A stretch of DNA of 64,000 bases from Allolobophora icterica (Eukaryota > Annelida > Clitellata > Crassiclitellata > Lumbricidae). Where the stretch lies: positions 37,625,469 through 37,689,468 of the forward strand of contig OY744614.1 of NCBI GenBank assembly GCA_963556255.1, read 5' to 3'. The translations under genes and the position numbers were made by a program. Positions within the stretch are counted from its first letter, which is position 1, and every line of letters begins with the position of its first letter. The notes below the pieces were generated by a model, which was not told the origin of the DNA, ran no database searches, and worked only from the letters and a program-made list of their open reading frames with translations. Below, piece after piece: positions 1-10,573 of the stretch.

Positions 1-2739
1 AGAAAAAGTGATGAAGAGGTTCGTCAGCAACAGATTGAAGCAAAGAGAATGCGTGAAGAAGAAAAAGAAAAAGCGCGAACGTTAGAGTTAGAACGTGCAG
101 AACAGATCAGACAAGAAGAACTCAAATTTCAGAAAGAAAGTTTGGAAAAGGCAGAGGCAGAAAGACAAGAACGTCTGAAACTGGAGAAATCAAAATTGAC
201 ATTGAAAGAAACACAAATGAGAGAAGAACGGGAAGCAGAAAGAAGGAAGCAGCAAGAAAGTGAAACTTTGGTGTCAAAAATTAAGAAAATAGGTGATGCA
301 ATGAAACATGTATTGCCTCAAATGCCAACTGATATGATGGAGGTGCCATTATATTTTGAAACAGTCGAGAACGCGTTTCGCAGTTTTGCTGTGGAAAAGC
401 CGTTTTGGGTGAAATTATTACTACCATTGATGACGCCGAAAGCTCGAACCGTTCTGAATAGATTGTCATACGATGATCTAGACAATTATGATAGAGTCAA
501 GCAGCACTTATTAAAAGAATTTAAATTGACTTCGAGAGAATACAGAGCCAGATTTGTGGATGCTAAGAAGACGACAGAAGAGACTTATACGATGTTTACA
601 GCAAGACTGAAGAACTTGCTAAACTATTACGTGAGAAGTCGAAACGTGAACAGAGAGTATGATACGCTCTTTGATTTGCTGGTAGCGGATAAGCTAAAAG
701 AATGTTTACCGCCAGGTCCACTACAGTTTGTATTGTCGAAGGAAGGAACTGACTGTCTCCAAGCTAGTGCAGTGGCAGACCTAGCAGACATTCATGTAAA
801 CAATCGAATTGGGTTTGCGTTCCCAAATATAAACAGTTATCCTTCTCAACGTTCAGTAAACCAAAGCCAGAGTGGAAAGTGGAAAAGTAATCCAGAAACA
901 GGAAATCAGTTCAAAGGTAAAGAGGTCAAGGCTAGTGTCCCTGTACCCAATGAGACCAGAAAAGTGACGTTTGGTCGTCAGGGATTTAACAAATCGTTAG
1001 TGCCGTTTGCCAAGAGGGAAGGCAACACATCGTTTACGCAGTATAAGAGAAATGAAGGAAATGAACAACGAGGTATGGTGGTGAAGCGTTGTCACAACTG
1101 TGGTTCAGACAAACATTTGGTTAAATTTTGTCCAGTTCCAGTGGCAGCAGCTAGTTCTAGCAGAAATCAAGAACACACAAGGGTGAATTTGATTCAAGTG
1201 GTTAGTGATACAGATAATCAAACCGCGGGTCAAGAAAACCAAGAGACTGAAGTAAAGTCAGTAATGAAATGTGGTATTCAAAAAGAAATTCTATTGGATG
1301 CTGAAATTCAGAGAGAAGTCATAGGAAAAGATGACAGTCGAATATTGAAGAAATCGTTCTTGCAATATGTCGAGGTTGAAATTCGTGCAGTAGACGGTAA
1401 AGAGCCAGTGAAAGTCAAAGCACTGAGCGACTCGGGAGCAGAAATTCCGGTGATTAGTGAAGAATTACTGGAAGGCATGAAGGTGGAACAAATTGGAAAA
1501 GTGAATTTGCAATGTGTGGCAGGAGATGCCATTCCTGCGAAGTTAGTGAAAGTCGATGTTAGATTGTGTGGTAGTGACGTGGAAGAAGAGGGATTTCCGC
1601 GTAAAATCCAGTGTTCACTTACACCTTATGTCACCTTGATGTGTGCTAGTATTGCAAAGATGGGCAGTACAGAAAGATTCTTGTTGCATCCAGAGATAAT
1701 TACCGAATTAAAAGCCGTACCACAGATGAAAATTAAAACGATACAAGGAGATGTGAGTGTACAAGCAAATGTAATGACGAGAGCGCAGAGTCGGAAACAG
1801 GAAATGGTAGATGTTGATGAGAAGAGTGAAACTGAAAGTTCAAGTGATGAGGAAAACGAAAGTAATGAGCAACGAAGCTTATCGCGAGATGGTGTAACAT
1901 CAGAGATGAATGAGCAAGAGATGGTTGCATGCGAGAATGGCACATTAAATGAAATTGAAGAAGACAATGAATGTGATGTGGGGATAGGAGACTTGTATAG
2001 AGATGAAGAAATGGACGAAGAACAAAAGGTGCAGATTGCCGATTCGAAGAAGTTCGAAGAGCAACAGAGAAAGGATGAATCGTTGAAGCCGTGGTGGAAG
2101 TTAGCACAAGAGAAAGAATCTGAATTCTGTGTGATCAACGGTTTATTGCATAAGAAATATCAGATATTAGACCAGACGATATATCAACTAGTGTTACCAA
2201 AAGAGAGACGAATTAAAGTGATGGAGTTGGCGCATGAATCGGTATTTGGAGGACATCTAGGAGAAGAGAAAACAAGAGAACGAATAAAATTATCTTTTGT
2301 ATGGCCAAAGATGAGAAGAGACATTGTGAAATTTTGTAAGTCTTGCGAGAAGTGTCAACTAAAGGCAAGGAGTCTGGTGATGGATAGAGTGCCTATCACT
2401 CCGGTCTCAAGAGAAGAGGTCGCCTTCAGGAGAATGACAATGGACCTAATAGACAACCCGAGGAAATGGCACAAGAAAATTCCTTTTCACGAAAAGCATT
2501 TGAAAGAACTCAAAGAAACTACGGAGAAAGCATTATTGTTTGCAGAATCTTACTCTCAAGAAAAGCAGTTACAATACCTAAATCAGTATAACAAGAGAGC
2601 AAGGCACAAAGGAATTTGCAGCATATCGAATTCCTTTGATTTATCGAGCAGAAGTGGAACGTCAGATCAAAGAAATGTTAAAAACAAACATTATCAAACC
2701 ATCATCGAGCAGAATGGCAAGCCCTTTGGTTATTGTTAA
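1..2739 (+). CDS. gag-protease-partial integrase polyprotein of LTR element (5' partial)
   Basis: Open from base 1; the first in-frame Met is at 49 but the frame continues upstream, so the true start is outside. The N-terminus is a long charged Glu/Lys/Arg coiled coil (to about base 270), followed by a gag-like region. A CCHC zinc knuckle (C-X2-C-X4-H-X4-C) lies at 1090-1131. A retropepsin motif (DSGAE) lies near 1426. From about 2233 an integrase HHCC zinc finger is readable (His pair, then C-X2-C at 2335). The catalytic DDE core that should follow is missing: at about 2447-2453 the text jumps to a segment typical of the end of the core (NPRKWHKK). Residues after about 2610 are out-of-frame read-through of the RT region. 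It would supply particle proteins, protease and integrase, but integrase cannot be functional. Confidence 0.8.
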   Translation, partial: RKSDEEVRQQQIEAKRMREEEKEKARTLELERAEQIRQEELKFQKESLEKAEAERQERLKLEKSKLTLKETQMREEREAERRKQQESETLVSKIKKIGDAMKHVLPQMPTDMMEVPLYFETVENAFRSFAVEKPFWVKLLLPLMTPKARTVLNRLSYDDLDNYDRVKQHLLKEFKLTSREYRARFVDAKKTTEETYTMFTARLKNLLNYYVRSRNVNREYDTLFDLLVADKLKECLPPGPLQFVLSKEGTDCLQASAVADLADIHVNNRIGFAFPNINSYPSQRSVNQSQSGKWKSNPETGNQFKGKEVKASVPVPNETRKVTFGRQGFNKSLVPFAKREGNTSFTQYKRNEGNEQRGMVVKRCHNCGSDKHLVKFCPVPVAAASSSRNQEHTRVNLIQVVSDTDNQTAGQENQETEVKSVMKCGIQKEILLDAEIQREVIGKDDSRILKKSFLQYVEVEIRAVDGKEPVKVKALSDSGAEIPVISEELLEGMKVEQIGKVNLQCVAGDAIPAKLVKVDVRLCGSDVEEEGFPRKIQCSLTPYVTLMCASIAKMGSTERFLLHPEIITELKAVPQMKIKTIQGDVSVQANVMTRAQSRKQEMVDVDEKSETESSSDEENESNEQRSLSRDGVTSEMNEQEMVACENGTLNEIEEDNECDVGIGDLYRDEEMDEEQKVQIADSKKFEEQQRKDESLKPWWKLAQEKESEFCVINGLLHKKYQILDQTIYQLVLPKERRIKVMELAHESVFGGHLGEEKTRERIKLSFVWPKMRRDIVKFCKSCEKCQLKARSLVMDRVPITPVSREEVAFRRMTMDLIDNPRKWHKKIPFHEKHLKELKETTEKALLFAESYSQEKQLQYLNQYNKRARHKGICSISNSFDLSSRSGTSDQRNVKNKHYQTIIEQNGKPFGYC

Positions 2740-3862
2740 AAAGAAAGACGGATCTTTAAGACTTGCCTGTGACTACAGATACATTAACTCATTCACAGTG
2801 GATTGTAAATATCCTATGCCGATTGTCAGAGACGTTTTGAACAAAGTTGGAAAGTCTAATGTGATTTCTATTTTGGACTGTCGAAGTGCTTATTGGACTT
2901 GTCCTGTAAAACAATCTGATCAATGGAAGACAGCTTTTTTAACACATAATGGACTGTATGAATTTACTCGTGTTCCTTTTGGAATGATAAATTCAGGCCG
3001 AACTTTTGTTAAGGCGATAAATTTAGTTTTACAGCCTATAAGTGACTTTGCAGAACCGTATGTTGATGACATTGCTGTGCATTCTGACAATTGGAAAATT
3101 CATTTACAGCAGTTAGATGCATTTTTGATGCAAATGAGATTGCATAACGTTACCTTAAATTTGAAAAAATGCATATTTGGTAAGTCTGAAGTAAGGTTTA
3201 TCGGTCATGTGGTTGGGTCTGGTAAGATAAAGATGAATCCAGACAGAATTGAAAGTTTGACTAATTTGAAGATCCCAGAAACTAAGAAGCAAGTTAAGCA
3301 ACTGCTTGGATTTTTTAATTATTACAGACAGTTTATTAAGGACTTTGCACAGATTGCGAAACCTTTATCTGATTTAACTAGTAAACGTGTTTCTGATAAG
3401 ATTGATTGGACTGTTGAACATCAGCAAGCATTTGATTTACTTAAAGAGGCTGTGCGATCCAAAGTAGTGTTATATGTTTTTGAAGTGGGAAAACCATTCA
3501 ATTTGTACTGCGATAGTAGTGACTTTGCAGTCGGTGCTGTTTTAACACAGATGGACGACAAGGGAATAGAACGCCCTGTGTCATTTATCAGTCAGAAATT
3601 AACTGATACCCAGAAGAGATGGGCTACTGTGGAAAAGGAAGCCTATGCTATTGTTTGGGCTTTAAACAAGTTAAAAGAAATTATAATTGGATCGAAAATT
3701 TTCATTTTTACTGATCACAATCCTCTTACATACTTGACTGAGTCAATGTCTAAGTCTGCTAAACTTGTGCGTTGGGCGTTAGCCTTACAAACTTTTGATG
3801 TTGAGGTGAAGTACAAGAAGGGCAGATTGAATGTTATTGCTGATTGTTTGTCAAGGTTATAA
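2636..3862 (+). CDS. Reverse transcriptase-RNase H of the LTR element
   Basis: This 408-residue reading frame lies one frame off the gag-protease frame. RT motifs are clear: KKKDGSLRLACDYRYIN near the start, VPFGM, and the catalytic YVDD box at about 3060. RNase H follows, with the CDSSDFAVGAVL segment near 3510, TDHNPLTYL near 3712, and a typical gypsy end (ADCLSRL) just before the stop. No integrase follows, only the purine tract and LTR, so the domain order is not the ordinary gypsy order. The Met at 2636 is only the first in the open frame. Residues like AYRIPLIYRAE run into it from upstream, so RT was probably once fused in frame to the integrase. The enzyme would copy element RNA to DNA in cytoplasmic particles. 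Confidence 0.85.
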   Translation: MIYRAEVERQIKEMLKTNIIKPSSSRMASPLVIVKKKDGSLRLACDYRYINSFTVDCKYPMPIVRDVLNKVGKSNVISILDCRSAYWTCPVKQSDQWKTAFLTHNGLYEFTRVPFGMINSGRTFVKAINLVLQPISDFAEPYVDDIAVHSDNWKIHLQQLDAFLMQMRLHNVTLNLKKCIFGKSEVRFIGHVVGSGKIKMNPDRIESLTNLKIPETKKQVKQLLGFFNYYRQFIKDFAQIAKPLSDLTSKRVSDKIDWTVEHQQAFDLLKEAVRSKVVLYVFEVGKPFNLYCDSSDFAVGAVLTQMDDKGIERPVSFISQKLTDTQKRWATVEKEAYAIVWALNKLKEIIIGSKIFIFTDHNPLTYLTESMSKSAKLVRWALALQTFDVEVKYKKGRLNVIADCLSRL

Positions 3863-3965
3863 GTAATCGTAAGACTGTTCATTAATTAGTTAGATATATA
3901 TATATATATGTTTCATGTATTTTGGTAATTTCGCAAATTTTGAAATTTAATTTGCTCAATTCCAG

Positions 3966-3982
3966 AAAAAGGAAGGAGGTAA
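3966..3982 (+). other. Polypurine tract (plus-strand primer site)
   Basis: A purine-rich run (AAAAAGGAAGGAGGTAA) sits directly before the TGTGAACT that begins the LTR. This is the place expected for the plus-strand primer of an LTR element. Confidence 0.6.
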
Positions 3983-4471
3983 TGTGAACTGAGTTTTGTG
4001 TACAGTCTTGCAGTGCGAGATATTAGCGTATATATTTAGTGCGCTTACTTTAGTTTCACGTGTATATGTATATATGATAGATGTATAACGTATAGTCTTA
4101 GTGACACGCGCGGCCGGCCAATCTCGGCAGCGGCGCGCTATATGTATATTATTAGAGTTCGCTTAGGCGCACAGAAGACAGGTGTGTCAAGGGCGCGAAG
4201 AATTATGCTGACTAGAGAAGTTTGAATTCGTGTGTTCGCTGTAGTAGTGTGGCTGACTAGTTGAGTTGTAATCGAATTGAGTTCTGTCTGTTTGTTTCTT
4301 ATTAAACTGAAAAGATATTAAACTGTGTTGCTGATTAATTCAGGTTATACTTATACGTAGAATTAGTGTTCAAAAGGTGAACGTTAAATAGGCGTTAAGT
4401 ACAAAGAGAACAAGGATTTAATCAGAAGGATTGTCAACGGAAGGATTGGGTTGACAGTCAGCAAAAAAACA
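3983..4471 (+). repeat. Probable 3' LTR of the Gmr1-like element
   Basis: It begins TGTGAAC right after the polypurine tract and ends near 4471 in AAAAAAACA, a TG...CA pair. It holds ATTAAA polyadenylation-like signals near 4300. The right border is approximate because the partner 5' LTR and target duplication lie outside the window. Confidence 0.55.
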
Positions 4472-4921
4472 TTTTAACACTGCATGGTTTTAGCATTAAA
4501 AGCCTGTGCTTTGAAATTCATACACTACTTACAGTACACGTGTGACTGTATGCTAGAAAAGCACACATTGCATAGTTTGAAGGTGAAATTGTTATTGACG
4601 CTTTGCATTATTACAGTTCACTTAACGTCTTTTATTGTGAAAATGTTTGTCATAAAAAGTTGGAAAAAAGTTGGAAAAAGTTTAACTACTTTTTTTTAGT
4701 TTAGTTAACTAATTTCCAAAATCAGTTGCCAACTTTAGTTAAACTATTATTTTTTAGTTGGAAAATAGTTTTAGTTTAACTAAAAAAAATAGTTTAGTGC
4801 CCATCACTGCCCATTCAAACGGGAAGCGATGATGAAGGATTCTCACCCGATCAGTTAATTGTAAAACCAGCAGGGTCGTAGCCCTGCGGTCGCTATAGAA
4901 AAACTGTTATATTTACAGTTA
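4472..4921. other. AT-rich non-coding stretch with hAT-like terminus
   Basis: No gene is seen. Bases 4650-4800 are full of interspersed AGTTTAACTA / TAGTTAAACT blocks that can fold on each other. Read on the minus strand from about 4810, the sequence begins CAGTGATGGGCACTAAACTA, which looks like a hAT-transposon end; no partner end was found. A short GCAGGG...CCCTGC hairpin lies near 4870. Confidence 0.35.
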
Positions 4922-5368
4922 GGGGCCATCCACATATTACGTACGCAAAGAGGGGGTCGGGGGTCGGATTTTGGCGATTTTGCGTACGGGTGCGGACGGG
5001 GGGCAGAGGGGCAAAATGTGTACGTACGCAAAATAAATTTCAAATTATGACGTCCACATTAGCCTATTTATAACTCTGTAGTGTCCTATAGTTGTCCGAT
5101 GGCATTTTATTACATTATATAAAAGCCATGTGCAGTTATTCTGTGCTGTGAACGAGACACCTATAATTTGTCTATATTGGCCCTCACTCATCCTTCAATC
5201 TGGCCTAAAGTGCAGAGAGACACTTTCTGCGGCTGGTCTTCTGGGGGGGGGGGGTGTGCGTCAAGCGTACGTACGCAGGGGTGGGGTGGGGAAGAAAGTA
5301 CGCTTGCGGACAGGGGGGAGGGGTCCAATTTTCCCGAATTTTTGCGTACGTAATATATGGACGGCCCC
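4922..5368. mobile_element. PIF/Harbinger-like MITE, 447 bp
   Basis: The ends form an inverted repeat of about 29 bp with a few mismatches: left GGGGCCATCCACATATTACG, right complement GGGGCCGTCCATATATTACG, both continuing into TACGCAAA. The trinucleotide TTA flanks both ends (4919-4921 and 5369-5371), the 3-bp duplication typical of PIF/Harbinger elements. Inner arms repeat GTACGTACGCA and G-runs. No transposase is present, so it is non-autonomous. The superfamily is inferred from duplication length only. Confidence 0.65.
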
Positions 5369-5371
5369 TTA

Positions 5372-6835
5372 CTGGTTTAATTTTAAGTTCAGTTGTTCCC
5401 GTTTAAGAAATTACTGATATCAATTCAAATTCATCTGCGTCTGTTGCGGCTTATCATTCATTCATTCTGGAAATTTTTATAGCGCCTCTTCATGAGAGAC
5501 CTACTCAGAGGCTTTTCTTCTACATCAGTTGCTTTTGCATTTTCTGCTTCAGCTTCAATTTTTGTTTCAGCTTCTTTTCAGCCTCTGTTCCAGCTGTTCC
5601 AGCTTCATGGCAGCTGTTGCGTTTGCTTCAGCTTTAGTTTCGTCTTCAGTTTCGGCTTCAACTGACTGCGTTTCAGCTTCTGCTTTTGCTCCTGCTGTTG
5701 CTGCTGCTGACGGCGATTCATCTTCATTAATTGACACATTTTCTCCGCCATCAACGCACCTTTCGCTGCGTTTGACGCCTCACAGTTAGCCAAAGTAATG
5801 GAACACCCTGAGGCCGACCCGACCCGACCATACGCGACGATTCTACTTCTCCTCACCCCTCCCTCGTCCTTACCCTCCAGCGTTCTGTCCCTCTCCCGCT
5901 GCCTTCTTCTTACTCGTCATTCCCTCCCTCGTGGCGACGTCAGCGACTCGCGTCTGTTCCAGGACAGGGCGCGACACGGACCACGTGCGTATGAAAGGTG
6001 AAACTGACACGGACAGAGAGATAGAAAGACAAGGACTTGCAGAAGGACACCGAACATAGACACACGAGCAAAGACGGTCAGCTGCGAGCGAAGGAAACGT
6101 CGTCTGATGATCAGATGATTTCGGATTCAATTCGTCCAATAAACGAATGATAGATAAACAGATAGACGAGCAGTGAGATAAAATGATGACAACCCGGTTC
6201 TACGTGTTTGTGAGGGCCCCTCTGTGCACGAAGAACATTTCCAGCTGTTTAAACATTACTTAATCTAATCTTGTGTAAGCTAATAACTTCTACAACGCCA
6301 GCATATCAGTCGATGGTTGCCTACAGTGGCGTCTACCAATTGGGGACTGCATGGGAGAACGATCTCCCACGGTTGCCAGAAGTGGGGGAGGTCAACGTTC
6401 TGGATACAAACTGGGGGTTGTTGATTTCCGATAATATATTTAACTTATGTATCATGTACATTGTCGAAAGCACATGTTATCTCGGAGTAATTTACAGTTC
6501 TGAATAACTTCTGAGCATCTTATATATAAGTCGGCCAGAAAGGGGTTTTTCCCATTCCAAGTGGGGGTGGGGAGACGCAACTGGTCGCTTAGAGTCAAAT
6601 CGCAAGGAGAATTCACCCTTCATTGGAAAAACCAGGTCGAAATTCGATAGTTCAGAGAACCATACATCATATATAGCCTACCTAGGTCAATGAACTTGTT
6701 GCTCAAACTTAAACGCCATCTGGGGTTCGCTCAGCAGGCCCCACGTAGCACTGGCGTACCCAGGAGTTCAGAAAGGAGGTCAAATGTTACCGTGATCGGT
6801 AGGGGGCGTACTGTGTGACCTAATGAAGTCAGAGT
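5372..6835. other. Intergenic stretch with SINE tail and triplet-biased segment
   Basis: No gene can be supported. Bases 5456-5513 match the 3' tail of the tRNA-SINE family seen complete at 59485-59708, in minus orientation. Bases 5521-5856 are triplet-biased: on the minus strand they read as a Gln/Lys/Ala-rich chain with a six-Gln run, too short and repetitive to call a gene. The rest shows no recognisable feature. Confidence 0.4.
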
Positions 6836-6985
6836 GCGGAATAGTTCAGTGGTTAGCGTGCTAGACTGTCACCCGAGAGGTCGGGGGTTCAAATCTCTGC
6901 CAGGGTGGAAATTTGTTTGAAAACTTCTGCTCAACCTAAGCCCCTGTTTTGCAGCGTAGGCCTTTTCTATAGGGCGCATCATTTA
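6836..6985 (+). repeat. tRNA-derived SINE (Asp-like head), copy 1
   Basis: The head carries an A-box-like TAGTTCAGTGGTTAGCG and a B-box-like GGGGGTTCAAATCTC with a CTGTCAC anticodon-loop-like segment. The stems do not pair well enough for a real tRNA gene. A related copy lies on the minus strand at 41012-41135. It runs into a CATA microsatellite. Confidence 0.6.
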
Positions 6986-6986
6986 G

Positions 6987-7252
6987 TACATACATACATA
7001 CATACATAAATACATACACACTGTGCCATACATACACACATACATACATACATACATACATACATACATACATACATACATACATACATACATACATACA
7101 TACATACATACATACATACATACATACATACATACATACATACATACATACATACATACATACATACATACATACATACATACATACATACATACATACA
7201 TACATACATACATACATACATACATACATACATACATACATACATACATACA
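6987..7252. repeat. (CATA)n microsatellite
   Basis: Almost pure CATA units for about 265 bp, uninterrupted from about 7037 to 7250. The open frames here (Tyr-Ile-His-Thr or Met-Tyr-Val-Cys repeats) are artefacts of the repeat. Confidence 0.97.
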
Positions 7253-7260
7253 TGTATACA

Positions 7261-7680
7261 TAAATACCGGTATATTATACGTATGTAATCGAGGCTTCTA
7301 TGTGTATTTGCCGTTAAAGTTCCGTGATCTGTTAACGTTTAGAATTCTAAATAGAAGCGTTCAGGAGGCAATTACTTAGTCGACGAAACAGTTGACCCTG
7401 AAGCATTGCCATTCATTTCGAAGACACCACGGACGCCTTCCCTTCGGCAAGATGGTCGAAGCGGTCAGGCTTAAATTTATGGACTTTGCAGAGATTGCGG
7501 TGTGGGGCTGCCTAACAGCACTCAGCGTCGACGGCTTGACAAATTACAAAATAGGCTTAACTATTGTTCTGTCTATTGTTTGCAGCCACACGTCTAAAGC
7601 GTCCTTGATATAGATCAGGCTGCGCTCGATTTCGTGGTCCTTAGAACTGAGATCTGTGATTTTTTTTTATTTGTAATAAT
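7261..7680. other. Unannotated intergenic stretch
   Basis: No gene, tRNA or paired repeat end recognised on either strand. Confidence 0.4.
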
Positions 7681-7686
7681 AATGTT

Positions 7687-8395
<709 letters not shown>

Positions 8396-8623
8396 TAGAA
8401 TGATCGCTTGGAACGGCTTATAACTGGTCGAGTTCTGGCTGAGCAAGGTGCCAAGGAAGGTAGCCTAATGGGAAAAGGATTTGAAGTAGTAATTGCAAAG
8501 ACATTGAAAGATTTAGCAAGTTATTATGTTTATGTTTATATTCGTTTATTACGTAGAACAACAGGCAAAACGCTGTAGGACAGTGTAGGTGTACATGAAA
8601 AATAGAACTGAGGAAGTAATAGC

Positions 8624-8935
8624 TTAGTATGTGTTGGCGAATAACATACGAGAAATAAAGTTTCGTGAGTCTTTATCAGGGAGGTTAAAGTTATGAGGTC
8701 TGTCTCTAAGAAAATAGGGAGTTAAATGATGGTTAGGGAAAAGGCATCTTAGTGAATGGTTTTCATTACACAGGACAGCTTTAAATAATACAGTTTCAGC
8801 TTTGTTTGCAAGCTCTGCGATAGAGGGAGAATTTGCTTGAATATAGCCGGATCGTTTAAGTTTGTTCATTAGGCGTTCCAGGCGAGATTTGTCTTTTTCG
8901 TCAGCTAGGCCCTACCAGGCAGGATAAGCATACAT
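8624..8935 (-). pseudogene. LINE reverse-transcriptase C-terminal tail (decayed)
   Basis: The minus strand reads (to about 8935) AYPAW, a stop, then GLADEKDKSRLERLMNKLKR and continues NSPSIAELANKAETVLFKAV, ending HNFNLPDKDSRNFISRMLF. This is the conserved carboxy tail of CR1/Jockey-like non-LTR reverse transcriptases. Only the tail survives and the frame is broken, so it is a dead 5'-truncated insertion. Confidence 0.7.
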
Positions 8936-8939
8936 TATC

Positions 8940-9896
8940 ATCATGCCATCATCATTATTATTAAACAGATTTATTTCTTCATATGACCAACAAACTCATA
9001 AACAGACCAACTAAATTGACTATTTTTCGGTCGACTCAACTGCATAGGCCTACTTATAAACCGTCATTTAGTTCTGGGCTCGAATCCACATATTCGGCGT
9101 CACAAGGCGAACGCTGAAACCAATCGACTATTATTTCGCACAGTCTGCTATTTGGGCCTCGTCTTCAAATGTCGCATCCTGGTGAACGTGCCAACTATAA
9201 ATAGCTGTACTGTTCTTACGTCATGCAGAGAGTTAACACTATCTCCAGACGTTGGCGATAAATGAGGCCACTCGATTTCAAGCCTAACTGCTGTTTCTCG
9301 TTAGCTCTCGACACAGCTTTTTGTTCCGTATTCTAGGAAAGACTGCGTTTTTGGAGTAATTCTTTATTTAAGAAGAATCTCTTCTGCGGTTCCGATAAAG
9401 TTTATGTGCGTCATCAACAATATAAATCATGCACAGATAATACTCTTGCGATAAAAGTACCGCACGTGTGTGTGGTACAGTGAACATCGCGTGTATAGGC
9501 CTATAGGAATATTAAGAGGTCTAATAGGGCGTATGATTTTGCCAATACGATAAACTGTACTTGGTCCTGCTTCCTGCCTATTCTCCATCGTTGTTCCAAA
9601 TTTCTTACGCTTTCGCGATAATACTTACGTAGACTAAACCGTTTCTTGTCTAGATGATCTGGCCTTTACTCAATTCATACTGAAACTCTATGCCAGCAGC
9701 CCGCCCCCGCCTTACCTATTTGCAGACGTCTGGTTAAACGCTGACCGCGTAAAGTCTTTTGGGTGTTTAGATTTAAGAAGGGTTTGCAGGGTGAGAATTG
9801 TCGGTGGGCTTGGGGTTCAACCCCCTAGTCTTTCCTTAGGACATCCGTTAAGTCTTCACCGCACACCCTAAGGTGGTCGCTTCCAACCCCCCACAT
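8940..9896. other. Unannotated intergenic stretch
   Basis: Unique-looking sequence without a recognisable gene or repeat end. Confidence 0.4.
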
Positions 9897-10095
9897 TGAC
9901 TATCCTTACCTGTACGTGGCGCTGCTCAAGACTCAGTCCTGGGTCCCATCTTTTGCTTCTTTTTACTGCCGACATCTTATCCAAGCATGATCTGCATGGT
10001 CATCTCTACGCGGATGACTCACAGGTCTATGGATTCTGTCGCCCTGATTTCACCGACGTCCAACATCTGTGGTCCGTCTCAACGAACTGCATCAG
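9897..10095 (+). pseudogene. Non-LTR reverse transcriptase fragment (YADD box)
   Basis: The frame reads FTADILSKHDLHGHLYADDS and on through QVYGFCRPD. It holds the YADD catalytic box of a LINE RT and, just before it in another frame, a decayed QDSVLGP-like RT motif. Frame shifts and a stop after about 60 residues show it is a relic. Confidence 0.65.
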
Positions 10096-10426
10096 GGACA
10101 TTGTGACTAGCTGAAATTCAATCGATTGTAGCTCAATTAATCGAAGTCAGAGTTTCTCGGGTGCTCGTCCTTGCGTACGGTGGACAAATTTGATCGCAGC
10201 CCCTTTGACATTGGTGGGGATGCTGTCGAGCCAAAGAACGAGGTTAGCCATCTTGGTCTTTTCCGTAACAGACAGGGGCATAACTTTGGTCTAAAAAGTG
10301 GTGGGTACCAAATTGCCAATTTTTTATCCACTTTCGCTTTTCCCATGGAGACCAGTTTGGACATAATTATTACCCTGTCAGTATTCTCATTAATTTTTGT
10401 GTCAATAAAGACAATCCATTTTTTTA

Positions 10427-10545
10427 ATTGCAGTAATAATGAAATATTGATTGGCTTTGTTTAAAAAGTGGGGGTAAGGTACCCCAGTCCAAAAAGTGAA
10501 GGTACGGGTACCCCTCGTACCCCGCACAAATTACGCCTATGTCAA
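10427..10545 (+). repeat. Interspersed repeat, copy 1 (partner 26616-26735)
   Basis: Shares about 100 bp with 26616-26735, including AAATATTGATTGGC and TAAAAAGTGGGGGTA, then paired GTACCCC blocks. Neither copy codes. The GTACCCC/GGGGTAC blocks suggest a transposon terminus. Confidence 0.6.
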
Positions 10546-10573
10546 GAGAAACTATTAATGACGTCACACCTAG

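Larger units (their letters stand above)
1..4471 (+). mobile_element. Gmr1-like Ty3/gypsy LTR retrotransposon, 5' end outside window, internally deleted
   Basis: Domains in order are gag with a zinc knuckle, aspartic protease, integrase zinc-binding region, then reverse transcriptase, RNase H, a purine-rich tract and a 3' LTR. RT and RNase H are Ty3/gypsy in type, yet integrase comes before RT as in Ty1/copia. That combination defines Gmr1-like elements, known to me from deuterostomes. The 5' LTR and start of gag lie left of the window, since the reading frame is open from base 1. The copy looks dead: the integrase catalytic core is absent and RT sits in a different frame from gag-protease. 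Classification rests on domain order read by eye. Confidence 0.85.

Noticed and set aside
5605..5856. Gln-rich protein on the minus strand
   Set aside because: Triplet-biased low-complexity DNA with no start context, splice sites or homologous domain.
6836..6912. A tRNA-Asp gene
   Set aside because: Boxes are present, but acceptor, anticodon and T stems do not pair properly; a related copy exists at 41012-41135, so it is a SINE head.
6987..7379. Long open frames of Tyr-Ile-His-Thr or Met-Tyr-Val-Cys units
   Set aside because: Produced by the CATA microsatellite; no gene context.
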